A model generated the notes under the pieces. The model was given only the letters and a program-made list of their open reading frames with translations, was not told the DNA's origin and did no database searches. From contig JALUPA010000023.1 of the NCBI GenBank assembly GCA_027054335.1, positions 1 to 42,641 of the forward strand: a DNA stretch of 42,641 nt, read 5' to 3'. Of the stretch, positions 16,913 through 25,251 are shown one piece after another. Position 1 is the stretch's first letter, and each line of letters starts with the position of its first letter. The DNA comes from Ardenticatenaceae bacterium (lineage in GTDB: Bacteria; Chloroflexota; Anaerolineae; Promineifilales; Promineifilaceae). A program made the translations under genes and the position numbers.

Positions 16913-17791
16913 ATGGTGCTGAGCCGATTGAGGAACCAATTAAAGCAGCAGGAATGGATCGCCGCTCCCTACCGGCAGCTGCGTCAGACGATGTGGACAA
17001 CCCGGGTGCGGGCAATTAACTTGGTGCTAGATACTCGGCTGCTGCCCGGCCATACCGAATATGTTCGTTTCATCATTGTCAGCCGGGGCCGCTCCGGTAC
17101 CAGTTTGCTGCGCAGCTTGTTAAATGACCACCCGCAGGTGGTGACTTTTGGCGAAATTTTCCGCAAATATGGGGCTATTGGTTGGGATAGAAGTGACCAC
17201 CAAGCCACGCTTTCCCAGTTACACTTGATTGAAACAGACCCAGTTGCTTTTTTGGAGACGTATCTATTTCGCAAATATTCTACACGAATTACGGCCGTAG
17301 GTTTTAAACTATTCTATTACCATGCCCGTAACCCCGAATGGGAACCGGTCTGGCACTATCTCCGGGAGCAGCCGGATATTCGCATTATCCATTTACGGCG
17401 AGAAAATGTGCTGGCAACCCATCTTTCTCTGCGCCGTGCCTTCCTCACCGGTAAATGGTCTAATAACAGTGGCCAGGCTGAATATGTGCCACCGTTGACG
17501 TTGAGTTATGAGGAATGCCTGGAAGCGTTTACCAAGACACAAGAATGGGAAGAATGGACAGAGCATTTTTTTGCCGGGCAACAGAAGTTGAACATATGTT
17601 ATGAAGCGCTTAGTCAGGATTATGAAAGCGAGATGAAACGAGTGCAAGCGTTTCTGGGGTTGGATTATCATCCCACCCACCCCCGCTTGTACAAGCAGAA
17701 CAGACAATCATTGGCCGGCTCTATTGCCAATTACATGGAATTGAAGGAGTGTTTTTCCGGCACGCTCTGGGAAAATTTTTTTGAGGATTGA
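16913..17791 (+). CDS. Sulfotransferase family protein
   Basis: Predicted 292-residue sulfotransferase. FIIVSRGRSGTSLLRSLLNDHP carries the 5'-phosphosulfate loop (key residues R-G-R-S-G-T-S), and RIIHLRRENVLATHLSL is the 3'-phosphate site. LNICYEALSQD and FLGLDYHP near the C-terminus are family features. The GTSLL form resembles the Stf0-like group more than the previous gene. A TTG at 16910 directly precedes ATG 16913; the ATG is preferred. It follows the previous gene after only seven bases, so it belongs to the same transcript. It is the last gene before the AT-rich segment. Confidence 0.85.
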   Translation: MVLSRLRNQLKQQEWIAAPYRQLRQTMWTTRVRAINLVLDTRLLPGHTEYVRFIIVSRGRSGTSLLRSLLNDHPQVVTFGEIFRKYGAIGWDRSDHQATLSQLHLIETDPVAFLETYLFRKYSTRITAVGFKLFYYHARNPEWEPVWHYLREQPDIRIIHLRRENVLATHLSLRRAFLTGKWSNNSGQAEYVPPLTLSYEECLEAFTKTQEWEEWTEHFFAGQQKLNICYEALSQDYESEMKRVQAFLGLDYHPTHPRLYKQNRQSLAGSIANYMELKECFSGTLWENFFED

Positions 17792-17847
17792 AGAGGATAT
17801 TAGTTGACGAAACTACCATTTGTCACTGAAATATTGGCATACATCAA

Positions 17848-19236
17848 ATGACAACTTGTAATGAAAACCTTTCCATAAATGTGAATGAACAAGCAGATGT
17901 TCAGTACCCTCGGATCTGCGTCATTATGCCCAGGTTTTATCCTTTATACAGCGGGCACAGTATACAGATGATGAAATTCTTGCCTCGCTTAATTCAGATG
18001 GGATTGGAACCCTTTGTTATTACCGGTATGATAGAGGGAGATCCTAAAACAAATAGCGTGAGAGATTTGTTGCGCGGGTGGAGAGGAGAAAGGCAGAATG
18101 TGAGGTGGCTGCCGAACTTGATTCGGGTTGTGCAATCATTTATCCGAAGTATACATTTGACAATCACCTATATCAGATTGCACCCTCAATGTTTTCGACA
18201 GCCATCTGTAACAGTTGACGGTGTTGATATTTATAGGCTGCCGACTTGGGGACCAATACATACTATCAGAAAACGATTTTTCTCTTTAAGCGCTGCTTAT
18301 TATTTGATTGCGAATCGTGATCAATATGACATCATTCACTTGGTGGGAACTGGTTGGCACATTTCAGTTAGTATTCTTTTATCTAAAGTATTGAAAAAAA
18401 AAGTCGTTGTGGAGATGGTATTGTTGGGAGCTGATGATCCGGAGACAATTGCCAGGAAGAGATTCGGAAAGTTAAACTTAATCATTTGGAAACAAGCCGA
18501 TTACATTGCCAGCCTGTCTACTGCCTTAACGGAATCTTGTCTGCGAATGGAAATGGATTCCAGAAAAATCATTCGCATTCCAGTTGGTGTGGATATTCAG
18601 ATCTTTTGTCCGATCCCTGATCAAGAATCAAAGATGATTTTGCGTGATAAATGGAAGTTACCACTTGAAGGGGGAATAGTTATATTTGTGGGAGGCATTA
18701 AAAAACGCAAGGGAATTGATCTTCTGATCGAAGCATGGTCATTGATAATCAAAGAAAAACCCAATGCTTATTTAGTTTGTGTAGGGCCTATAGGCTATAC
18801 GGCGAGTGCAAGAGATTTTTTTGAAGAGCAGAAACAGAAAATTGAAATGCTAAATCTCCAATCGAAAATCATCTTTACTGGCCGTATAGACAGTGTGCAT
18901 GAATATTTACAGGCTGGAGATATTTTTGTCTTGCCTTCTATAAATGAAGGATTGCCCAATAGTGTGCTTGAGGCAATGGCTTGTGGTCTGCCGCCTGTTA
19001 CAAGCAATATACCGGGCATTTCGCAAGATATTATTCGTTCTGCCGAAGAAGGAATGATTGTGCTGGATCGTACACCAGAGGCGTTTGCAGTTGCCATCCT
19101 TAATCTTCTGGAAAGTGGTACCAAGCGTAAGGCTATAGGTATTGCAGCAAGAGGACGCATTATTAATTGCTTTTCATTAACATCTCGCGCTCAACAGTAC
19201 CGTGATTTGTATTATTCGTTACTTATCAGCCAATAG
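17848..19236 (+). CDS. Family 4 glycosyltransferase
   Basis: Predicted 462-residue GT-B glycosyltransferase. The N-terminus has CVIMPRFYPLYSGHSIQMM, and IIHLVGTGWHIS lies in the acceptor domain. The donor domain has IVIFVGGIKKRKGIDLLIEAW, VCVGPIG and the E-x7-E site NEGLPNSVLEAMACGLPPV. ATG 17848 has no clear ribosome site. The gene is visibly AT-richer than those before it and lacks the ACGGCCGT palindrome, which marks the left edge of a likely transferred segment. Confidence 0.9.
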   Translation: MTTCNENLSINVNEQADVQYPRICVIMPRFYPLYSGHSIQMMKFLPRLIQMGLEPFVITGMIEGDPKTNSVRDLLRGWRGERQNVRWLPNLIRVVQSFIRSIHLTITYIRLHPQCFRQPSVTVDGVDIYRLPTWGPIHTIRKRFFSLSAAYYLIANRDQYDIIHLVGTGWHISVSILLSKVLKKKVVVEMVLLGADDPETIARKRFGKLNLIIWKQADYIASLSTALTESCLRMEMDSRKIIRIPVGVDIQIFCPIPDQESKMILRDKWKLPLEGGIVIFVGGIKKRKGIDLLIEAWSLIIKEKPNAYLVCVGPIGYTASARDFFEEQKQKIEMLNLQSKIIFTGRIDSVHEYLQAGDIFVLPSINEGLPNSVLEAMACGLPPVTSNIPGISQDIIRSAEEGMIVLDRTPEAFAVAILNLLESGTKRKAIGIAARGRIINCFSLTSRAQQYRDLYYSLLISQ

Positions 19237-19238
19237 AG

Positions 19239-19250
19239 CTTTTCGAAAAG
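19239..19250. repeat. 12-base perfect palindrome
   Basis: CTTTTCGAAAAG begins two bases after the stop of the GT4 gene. It is a self-complementary 12-mer that could be a protein binding site or a short stem. Its role is unknown. Confidence 0.4.
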
Positions 19251-19257
19251 TAAAATT

Positions 19258-19454
19258 GCAATACCGCAAAAGTCGGCAGGGAAACGTATGATCGTGTTTT
19301 AACCGGTACGGCAATTTAGTAAAAAATGATGATACTGTACATTCAAAAGCAGCTTTTTTTTCGTAGTTGAACTCGAATCATTGTCAAAGATGCCTTTCAG
19401 TACACTGGGCGCAAGATAGCTCGTTTGTTCACCTGCCGACTTTTACGGTACTGT
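19258..19454. mobile_element. MITE-like element with 8-base target duplication
   Basis: A 197-base non-coding element has inverted ends: the inner 19 bases are TACCGCAAAAGTCGGCAGG on the left (19262-19280) and the same with one change (C to T) in reverse complement on the right (19432-19450). The outer four bases are partly matched. The element is bounded by a perfect direct repeat GTAAAATT (19250-19257 and 19455-19462), as left by a transposase with 8-base target duplication. It encodes no protein, so it must be non-autonomous. It sits just upstream of the ligase gene and could carry regulatory signals. Confidence 0.72.
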
Positions 19455-19481
19455 GTAAAATTAATTATCAGGAGATAGATT

Positions 19482-20723
19482 GTGCGTACTATTGCATTTT
19501 GGTTATCTTTACTCGTTATTTTTATTATTCCTTGGGATTATGCTATCAAGTTCGAGGGTATGGGAACATTGATAAAACTTACCGGGTTCATTTTGACCGG
19601 GGTTTGGATAATGGCTGTTGTTTCGACGGGAAAATTCCGCCAATTACGTCCGTTTCATTTAGTGGTGTTCATTTTTATTTTCTGGAATTTTGTTAGCTTG
19701 TTTTGGAGTCCGAATACCGGTCGGACGATGATTCGTGTCTTGACATATACCCAATTAGTGGTGATGATGTTGATACTTTGGGATATTTATACGACACCCA
19801 GTCACCTTAAAGCAGGATTACAGGTTTTTATCCTTGGGTATTTTGTGACGATTAATGCCACAATCTCTAAATTTCTTGTCGGTGATAAAAATGAATGGGG
19901 ATATGTTTGGGAACGATACTCTGCTTTTAACGTTAATCCTAATACCCTCGCACTGATGATGGCAATTGGCATACCTATAGCATGGTATTTGGCCGTTTCG
20001 CAGGGAGACGGAAAAAGGGCTTACGTGTTAAAAATAATTAACTTTGCTTTTGTACCTTTAAGTCTTTTCACAATTATGCTAACTTCCAGTCGTGGGGGCC
20101 TCATTGCTGTTATACCCGCTTTTTTCTATATACTAGGTTCAATAACTCGCCTCAGCCTTTTCCGACGATTATTAATTACCGCAATTCTGGTCGGTGTTCT
20201 ATATGCTTTGTATCCACTTGTTCCGCAAAGTTCCCTAGATCGGTTGGCAACCACGGAAACCGAAATTTCCGAAGGAACCTTGAGTAACCGGACGATTATC
20301 TGGGAGGAAGGAATAAAAGTTTTTTTTAAACACCCGATCATTGGTGTTGGCAGCAATGCTTTTTATGACACGGTCAAATTCCAAAACCGTAATATTACAG
20401 CCCATAATACTTATTTGGAGGTTGCGGTTGAGGTTGGGTTGATAGGTTTTGCTTTATTTGTCATAATGATTGTTATGACTGTTCGTCATGCAATACATCA
20501 ACCAAAAGTGCATGCAACAATGTGGTTAACAGTTATTCTTATTTGGGCTATTGGAGTGTACGGGCTTAGTTGGCAGACGACGAAAACCACATGGCTTATT
20601 ATGAGCTTGGTCTTGGTAAGTACAGCCTTATTTGGGCAGTCGCAAGAGACTGGTAAGCAATCAAATTTATTGTCAGAACCATCAATTTTGCCAGATCCTT
20701 CATTTGCAACTGTTGACCAATAG
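19482..20723 (+). CDS. O-antigen ligase / polysaccharide polymerase (Wzy-C type)
   Basis: Predicted 413-residue polytopic membrane protein with about ten hydrophobic helices starting at TIAFWLSLLVIFIIPW. The Wzy_C / O-antigen-ligase signature is present: IMLTSSRGGLIAVIPAFFY, then NRTIIWEEGIKVFFKHPIIG with VGSNAF, and HNTYLEVAVEVGLIGFALF, whose His and Glu are the usual conserved residues. It probably polymerises repeat units, or ligates them, on the outside of the membrane. GTG 19482 has AGGAGA six bases upstream. This ribosome site lies only about 10 bases beyond the MITE. The last 35 residues are a polar tail. Confidence 0.88.
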   Translation: MRTIAFWLSLLVIFIIPWDYAIKFEGMGTLIKLTGFILTGVWIMAVVSTGKFRQLRPFHLVVFIFIFWNFVSLFWSPNTGRTMIRVLTYTQLVVMMLILWDIYTTPSHLKAGLQVFILGYFVTINATISKFLVGDKNEWGYVWERYSAFNVNPNTLALMMAIGIPIAWYLAVSQGDGKRAYVLKIINFAFVPLSLFTIMLTSSRGGLIAVIPAFFYILGSITRLSLFRRLLITAILVGVLYALYPLVPQSSLDRLATTETEISEGTLSNRTIIWEEGIKVFFKHPIIGVGSNAFYDTVKFQNRNITAHNTYLEVAVEVGLIGFALFVIMIVMTVRHAIHQPKVHATMWLTVILIWAIGVYGLSWQTTKTTWLIMSLVLVSTALFGQSQETGKQSNLLSEPSILPDPSFATVDQ

Positions 20724-20733
20724 TGTACTCTAT

Positions 20734-20900
20734 GTATACTTGGAGTATAGCAACGATTCGTGGGGATTTTCCTTGCACAAATCCGTAAAATCTGGCGTAT
20801 GTTGTACAAAACACGCTAAAGTGCATCAAAACGGCCGTTTCAGGACACATTCAACCCATAAATTCATCCGCCCCCACAAAACGTTGTTATACTCGTATAC
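20734..20900. mobile_element. MITE-like inverted-repeat element
   Basis: The 205-base gap between two convergent genes contains long inverted ends. The left arm (20734-20765) starts GTATAC and continues with GAGTATAGCAACG and then GTGGGG. The right arm (20871-20900), read in reverse complement, has CCCC-paired GTGGGG, ACAACG, GAGTATA and GTATAC. I count 17 matches in the inner 20 positions, plus a matching outer part that lacks three bases. No clean target duplication is visible, although TACTCT occurs on both sides. The long stem could also serve as a terminator for both genes. Confidence 0.55.
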
Positions 20901-20928
20901 TTGCATACTCTTGCGCCAATGTATTTCC

Positions 20929-21801
20929 TCAAATGTAATTGTACCTCAACAAATACTCTTGAAGAGTCTCATTAAGCATTTTTTGTTGTTTTCCCGTTAG
21001 GTCTTGCTCCCATTTATAGTTTGCGTTCTTCCAACTTTGTTTTTTAATAACCTTTTCAAAATCAGCTGGAAATGGTAATTCGCAAAATTGAAAGGCATTT
21101 TTGAATATCGCTATAGGGTCTGTACATAGGTCCTCGTATTTAACATCTAAAAAATTTTCTGGATCGATATGTTGTTTTGTCTCCTCAACAGCATCCATTA
21201 GTATTTTCCACTGAATTGCGGCGAGTACTACAAATGAATGATCGTATTTTGCCCATTCTTCTGCGTGTAATTGGGTTAGATTGCCCCATCTCCAATTACT
21301 AGGACCTTGCCAGCCACGCCAAAACCCAACATTGATGATGGAGTTGGCAACTGCACGACCATCTCTGAGAACGTGAATGAAACAAGCGTCTTCAAAAACT
21401 TCCTTTAGAAAGCCAATCCTAGGCCACCCCGTGATTTTTAGCAAAAGGCGGTTTCTCTTTTGGGTGAGTATTTGTGACATTGCCCACTGTAGTTTTTTCT
21501 TGTTCTTAAATGTTACATCGTCCGGCAGTAAATTCCGGTAGGGTTGGGAAAAGCCTTTGCAATAATATTCCCAAAATGGATAGTTTTCTCCCGACCGAAC
21601 CTTGCTTTCCAATAAACTTCCAATGATAGGGTAATCAATGAGTTGAAGGAACAACCTATTTCGTTGCGGTTTATTTGGGTATTTGTTGCCTATTTTTCCA
21701 GCAAGCCATGCGACCTCAGGGTGTTTGGTAAAGACGGTATGAAAAATAGTCGAACCACTTCTGCCGGTTCCAATTATGATTATGGGCTTTTCAATATGCA
21801 T
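20929..21801 (-). CDS. Sulfotransferase family protein
   Basis: Predicted 290-residue sulfotransferase and the only minus-strand gene of the glycan locus. The 5'-phosphosulfate loop is IIIIGTGRSGSTIFHTVF at residue 6-23, the 3'-phosphate site is ACFIHVLRDGRAVANSII, and DVKYEDLCTDP is the usual C-terminal motif. The frame is open to 21846, but the ATG at 21801 is preceded by GAGGAGAG in the minus-strand reading, which decides the start. It is AT-rich like its neighbours and is flanked by a MITE-like element at its 3' end. Its orientation suggests independent insertion. Confidence 0.88.
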   Translation of the reverse strand: MHIEKPIIIIGTGRSGSTIFHTVFTKHPEVAWLAGKIGNKYPNKPQRNRLFLQLIDYPIIGSLLESKVRSGENYPFWEYYCKGFSQPYRNLLPDDVTFKNKKKLQWAMSQILTQKRNRLLLKITGWPRIGFLKEVFEDACFIHVLRDGRAVANSIINVGFWRGWQGPSNWRWGNLTQLHAEEWAKYDHSFVVLAAIQWKILMDAVEETKQHIDPENFLDVKYEDLCTDPIAIFKNAFQFCELPFPADFEKVIKKQSWKNANYKWEQDLTGKQQKMLNETLQEYLLRYNYI

Positions 21802-22071
21802 TCGACGTCTCTCCTCGTATTGTATGCAATGAATGATGTTGCTCAATTCGCCGTCTATCTGGATAAAATGAAAATCTGTGGTAAGCGTCAGTCACCAATT
21901 CTAAACTTTGTAAGATTTATTTTCATATTGGACTTTGTATAATCATAGCTGTGGCTTGCTGGCACGGTTGTTATCATTGTGGGACTTTGATCCCAGTAAT
22001 TGGTAGACGGTGTTCAGACTTTATCATTTTAATGAATGGTCAGCAACTTGATTTATTTTGGAAAGTAAGCA
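21802..22071. other. Divergent intergenic region
   Basis: This 270-base region separates the minus-strand sulfotransferase from the plus-strand GT4. A TATAAT at 21938-21943 could be a plus-strand -10 box, but no good -35 sits at the right distance. TGGGACTTTGATCCCA near 21990 is a small imperfect hairpin. I see no gene or longer repeat. Confidence 0.4.
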
Positions 22072-23163
22072 ATGAGAGAAAGAATTGCAGTCTTCCTCCC
22101 TGATTTAGTGGGAGGGGGGGCTCAACGGGCAATGCTGAAGTTGGCAAATGGGATTGCCGGAAGAGGATACCCAGTTGATCTCGTATTGTCCCAAGCGTAC
22201 GGTCCATTTTTGCCGGAGATTTCCAATAAAATACGATTAAGAGATCTTAATACTTCACGAACTCTAACAAGTTTACCTGGATTGGTTCACTATTTGCGTT
22301 CCGAAAGGCCAAATGCATTCGTTTCTGCTTTACACTATGTCAACATTACTGCAGTAATAGCTAGATATTTATCCCATGTTGATACGAAACTAATTATAAG
22401 CGAACGGAGTACTCTTTCTGTGGAAGCGCGGAGTTCCGTGAATTGGCGAACCTCGCAGTTGCCGAAACTTGCCAGATTCTTTTATCCAAAAGCTGACCTA
22501 GTCGTCACCGTTTCTAAGGGTGTAGCAGACGATTTGGTTTCTCAGATAGGTTTACCTGAATTACGGGTTAAAGTTATTTACAATCCGATCGTGACGCCAG
22601 AATTGAAGTTGCGTATCCAAGATACTATTGATCATCCTTGGTATGGTGCCAGGAAAGTACCTGTCATTTTGTCTGTTGGGCGTTTAACAGAAGAGAAAGA
22701 CTTTCCAATTTTAATTAGGGCATTTGCTCAAGTACGGTGCAATCGTCCAACAAAGCTTCTTATTCTGGGTGAAGGCCCTCAACGCAACCAATTGGAAAAG
22801 CTTGTATGCCAATTAGGACTGGAGAATGATGTTAGCTTGCCTGGTTTTGTTGTTAATCCATATCCGTATATGGTTCAAGCTTCTGTTTTTGTGCTTTCTT
22901 CCCGGCGTGAGGGCTTGCCGGGAGTGCTGATTGAAGCTTGTTATTGTGGTGTGTCCATCGTTTCGACGGATTGCCCAAGCGGTCCCAGAGAGATACTCCG
23001 TGATGGTAAGTACGGCCGTTTAGTGTCTGTGGGTAATGTCGAGGAGCTTGCTAGAGCCATTAATGAAGGGCTAACCGGCGCGATTGCTCCTCCTCCTCCA
23101 GAAAGTTGGCATCCTTATGAATTGGATGCAGTTGTCGACCAATACCTCGAAGTTTTGTTCTAA
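22072..23163 (+). CDS. Family 4 glycosyltransferase
   Basis: Predicted 363-residue GT-B glycosyltransferase. The N-terminus AVFLPDLVGGGAQRAMLKLA is the glycine-rich start typical of GalNAc-transferase-like GT4 enzymes. The donor domain has VILSVGRLTEEKDFPILIRAF, LLILGEGPQRNQLEKL, and SRREGLPGVLIEACYCGVSIVSTD with SGPREIL, the E-x7-E site. ATG 22072 has only a weak GGAAAG ahead. Base composition is AT-rich. Acceptor unknown. Confidence 0.92.
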   Translation: MRERIAVFLPDLVGGGAQRAMLKLANGIAGRGYPVDLVLSQAYGPFLPEISNKIRLRDLNTSRTLTSLPGLVHYLRSERPNAFVSALHYVNITAVIARYLSHVDTKLIISERSTLSVEARSSVNWRTSQLPKLARFFYPKADLVVTVSKGVADDLVSQIGLPELRVKVIYNPIVTPELKLRIQDTIDHPWYGARKVPVILSVGRLTEEKDFPILIRAFAQVRCNRPTKLLILGEGPQRNQLEKLVCQLGLENDVSLPGFVVNPYPYMVQASVFVLSSRREGLPGVLIEACYCGVSIVSTDCPSGPREILRDGKYGRLVSVGNVEELARAINEGLTGAIAPPPPESWHPYELDAVVDQYLEVLF

Positions 23164-23192
23164 ACTGGTTACAACAAGCATGGAGAATAACC

Positions 23193-24308
23193 ATGACGAT
23201 AAAGGTTCTTATGATCGGGCCTGGTGAAGGGGTAGTAGGGGGCATCAAAAGTGTAGCTGACACAATCGTGCCAGTACTTAAACACCAGACGGAATTGTTG
23301 TATATTCCTACGACGCAAGGGCGCCTGCACAGAATTGAAGCCGGGAAAATTTCACGACAAAATATAGCCTCAGTTGCTTCTCAGTATCAACGCTTTGTAA
23401 TTTCTTTACGACAATTTCGACCGCAGGTTATTCATCTTCACACTTCTCAGCGTAATGGTTGGTTAAAAGATACGTTTTTTATTCATGTAGCAAAGGCCTT
23501 TCGCTATCCGATTATTGTACACGTACATGCAGCAGATTTTGATCAACTATACCAATCAAGACCTGGCCCTGAACAACACTACACTCGCATAGTAATGAGA
23601 CGGGCAAATGCAGTAGTTACTGTTTCAGAGCAGTGGCGGCAACGTTTAGCAAATATTGTTCCTGTTGAGCGTATCTTTACTTTCAGGAATTGTATTGGGA
23701 TTGATAACATTGAACCTGGCTACAGCCAGCTTTCTGGTAATAAAACCAAAGCATTGTTCCTTGGCAGCATTGGGCCTCGTAAAGGTGTGTTCGACTTAAT
23801 AGAAGCAATGAGTCATCTAAAAAAGACCAAACGTTCTGTATCTCTCTCAATAGCTGGGTACGAAGAGAGGGCAGGGGAATTAGATAGGGCACGATTTCGT
23901 CTGGAAGAACTGAATTTGAGAGATACATGCCGTTTTGTAGGGACTGTTCAGGGGGAGAGAAAGAAACAATTATTAAGCGAATCAAGCGTGTTTGTACTGC
24001 CTTCATATAATGAAGGGCTACCTATTGCTCTACTTGAAGCCATGGCCGCAGGATTAGCTGTAGTCACGACACCTGTTGGGGGGATCCCTGAAGTTATCAA
24101 AGATGGTTACAATGGATTTTTAGTTACTCCAGGTGATGTGGGAACACTCGTCGAGAAACTCGATCTTTTATTCAATGATCAAGGTTTGTGCCTGGTGATG
24201 GGACAACGAAATCGTCAGATTGCAGAACAGGAATTAGATGTGAAGCCTTATGTAAAGCGACTTGTTGCTTTATATGAGTCACTCACAAACGAGTTGTCAC
24301 CAGTTTAA
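23193..24308 (+). CDS. Family 4 glycosyltransferase
   Basis: Predicted 371-residue GT-B glycosyltransferase. The N-terminus VLMIGPGEGVVGGIKSVAD and VIHLHTSQRNGWLKDTFF belong to the acceptor domain. The donor domain has ALFLGSIGPRKGVFDLIEAM, LSIAGYEERAGELDRA, and SYNEGLPIALLEAMAAGLAV with TTPVGGIPEVI. ATG 23193 has GGAG upstream. It follows the previous GT4 after 29 bases and is probably cotranscribed with it. Confidence 0.92.
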   Translation: MTIKVLMIGPGEGVVGGIKSVADTIVPVLKHQTELLYIPTTQGRLHRIEAGKISRQNIASVASQYQRFVISLRQFRPQVIHLHTSQRNGWLKDTFFIHVAKAFRYPIIVHVHAADFDQLYQSRPGPEQHYTRIVMRRANAVVTVSEQWRQRLANIVPVERIFTFRNCIGIDNIEPGYSQLSGNKTKALFLGSIGPRKGVFDLIEAMSHLKKTKRSVSLSIAGYEERAGELDRARFRLEELNLRDTCRFVGTVQGERKKQLLSESSVFVLPSYNEGLPIALLEAMAAGLAVVTTPVGGIPEVIKDGYNGFLVTPGDVGTLVEKLDLLFNDQGLCLVMGQRNRQIAEQELDVKPYVKRLVALYESLTNELSPV

Positions 24309-24315
24309 AAGAGAT

Positions 24316-25221
24316 ATGTCAGTAACTGAGTTGTTGGAATCGCTGGCAAAATCATACTTGCCGCCTAAAGCGGCGCGTGCTGCGAAGCGTTTGGCTGTTT
24401 ATCCACGGTATATGGCGCAAATGTACGCTTGTCGGCGGGGCTTTAAGCAGTTCGGCCCTCTGTACCCGCAACAAGTGTTGTTTGTTGCCGGACTGCCTAA
24501 AAGTGGCACGACCTGGTTAGAAAAGATGATCGCCAGCTATCCTGGTTTCCATGACCTGCTGATCCCTGATGTGATCTCCTTTGAATTGGCTACGGGTGGC
24601 AGCCATGATTACGAACTTCCGGTTGATATGTTCTCGCATTTTAAGAGCATGCTTGTCCTCACGAAAATGCACGTACACGGCTCGCCACATAATGTGACTG
24701 TTTTGCGTTCGGCCGGTGTGAAATATGTCATACTTTACCGTGACCTCCGTGATGTAGCTGTAAGCCATTATTACTACGTGCGACAAACTCCCTGGCATCC
24801 AGAATACCCAATCTACGTAACTTTGTCGGTTACTGAAGGGTTGAATGAATTTGCCAAACGGACGTTGTCAGCATATGTGGACTGGGTTTGCTCGTGGAGC
24901 CAAAATCGTGACCCTGATGTGAGCCTGATGTTGAGCTACGAGCAGATGTTAGCTGATCCCTATACCGCTATGACTTGCGTTGCCCAGCACTTTGAGCTTG
25001 ATAGTTCACCGGGAACAATTCAAAAAATTGTTGATAAGCACAGTTTTAATAGATTGAGCAGCGGTCGAATACAAGGACAGCAGGATGCGAGTAGTTTTTT
25101 CCGTAAAGGCATTGCTGGAGATTGGAGGAATCATTTTACACCTGAACTTAATCAGATATATAAGAGAGTGCTTGGCGAGTTCCTTATCAGATTTGGCTAT
25201 GAAGAAGATATTACTTGGTGA
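24316..25221 (+). CDS. Sulfotransferase domain protein
   Basis: Predicted 301-residue sulfotransferase of the classic Sulfotransfer_1 type. The 5'-phosphosulfate loop is VAGLPKSGTTWLEKMIASYP, the 3'-phosphate site is VILYRDLRDVAVSHYYY with the typical RDLRDV, and the C-terminus has FFRKGIAGDWRNHFTP, the universal RKG..GDW..HF motif. This is the best-conserved of the four sulfotransferases. The frame is open up to 24262 inside the previous GT4, but ATG 24316, eight bases after that stop, fits better. Confidence 0.93.
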   Translation: MSVTELLESLAKSYLPPKAARAAKRLAVYPRYMAQMYACRRGFKQFGPLYPQQVLFVAGLPKSGTTWLEKMIASYPGFHDLLIPDVISFELATGGSHDYELPVDMFSHFKSMLVLTKMHVHGSPHNVTVLRSAGVKYVILYRDLRDVAVSHYYYVRQTPWHPEYPIYVTLSVTEGLNEFAKRTLSAYVDWVCSWSQNRDPDVSLMLSYEQMLADPYTAMTCVAQHFELDSSPGTIQKIVDKHSFNRLSSGRIQGQQDASSFFRKGIAGDWRNHFTPELNQIYKRVLGEFLIRFGYEEDITW

Positions 25222-25251
25222 GGGTGTGATATATGAGGCTAATTAATTAGC

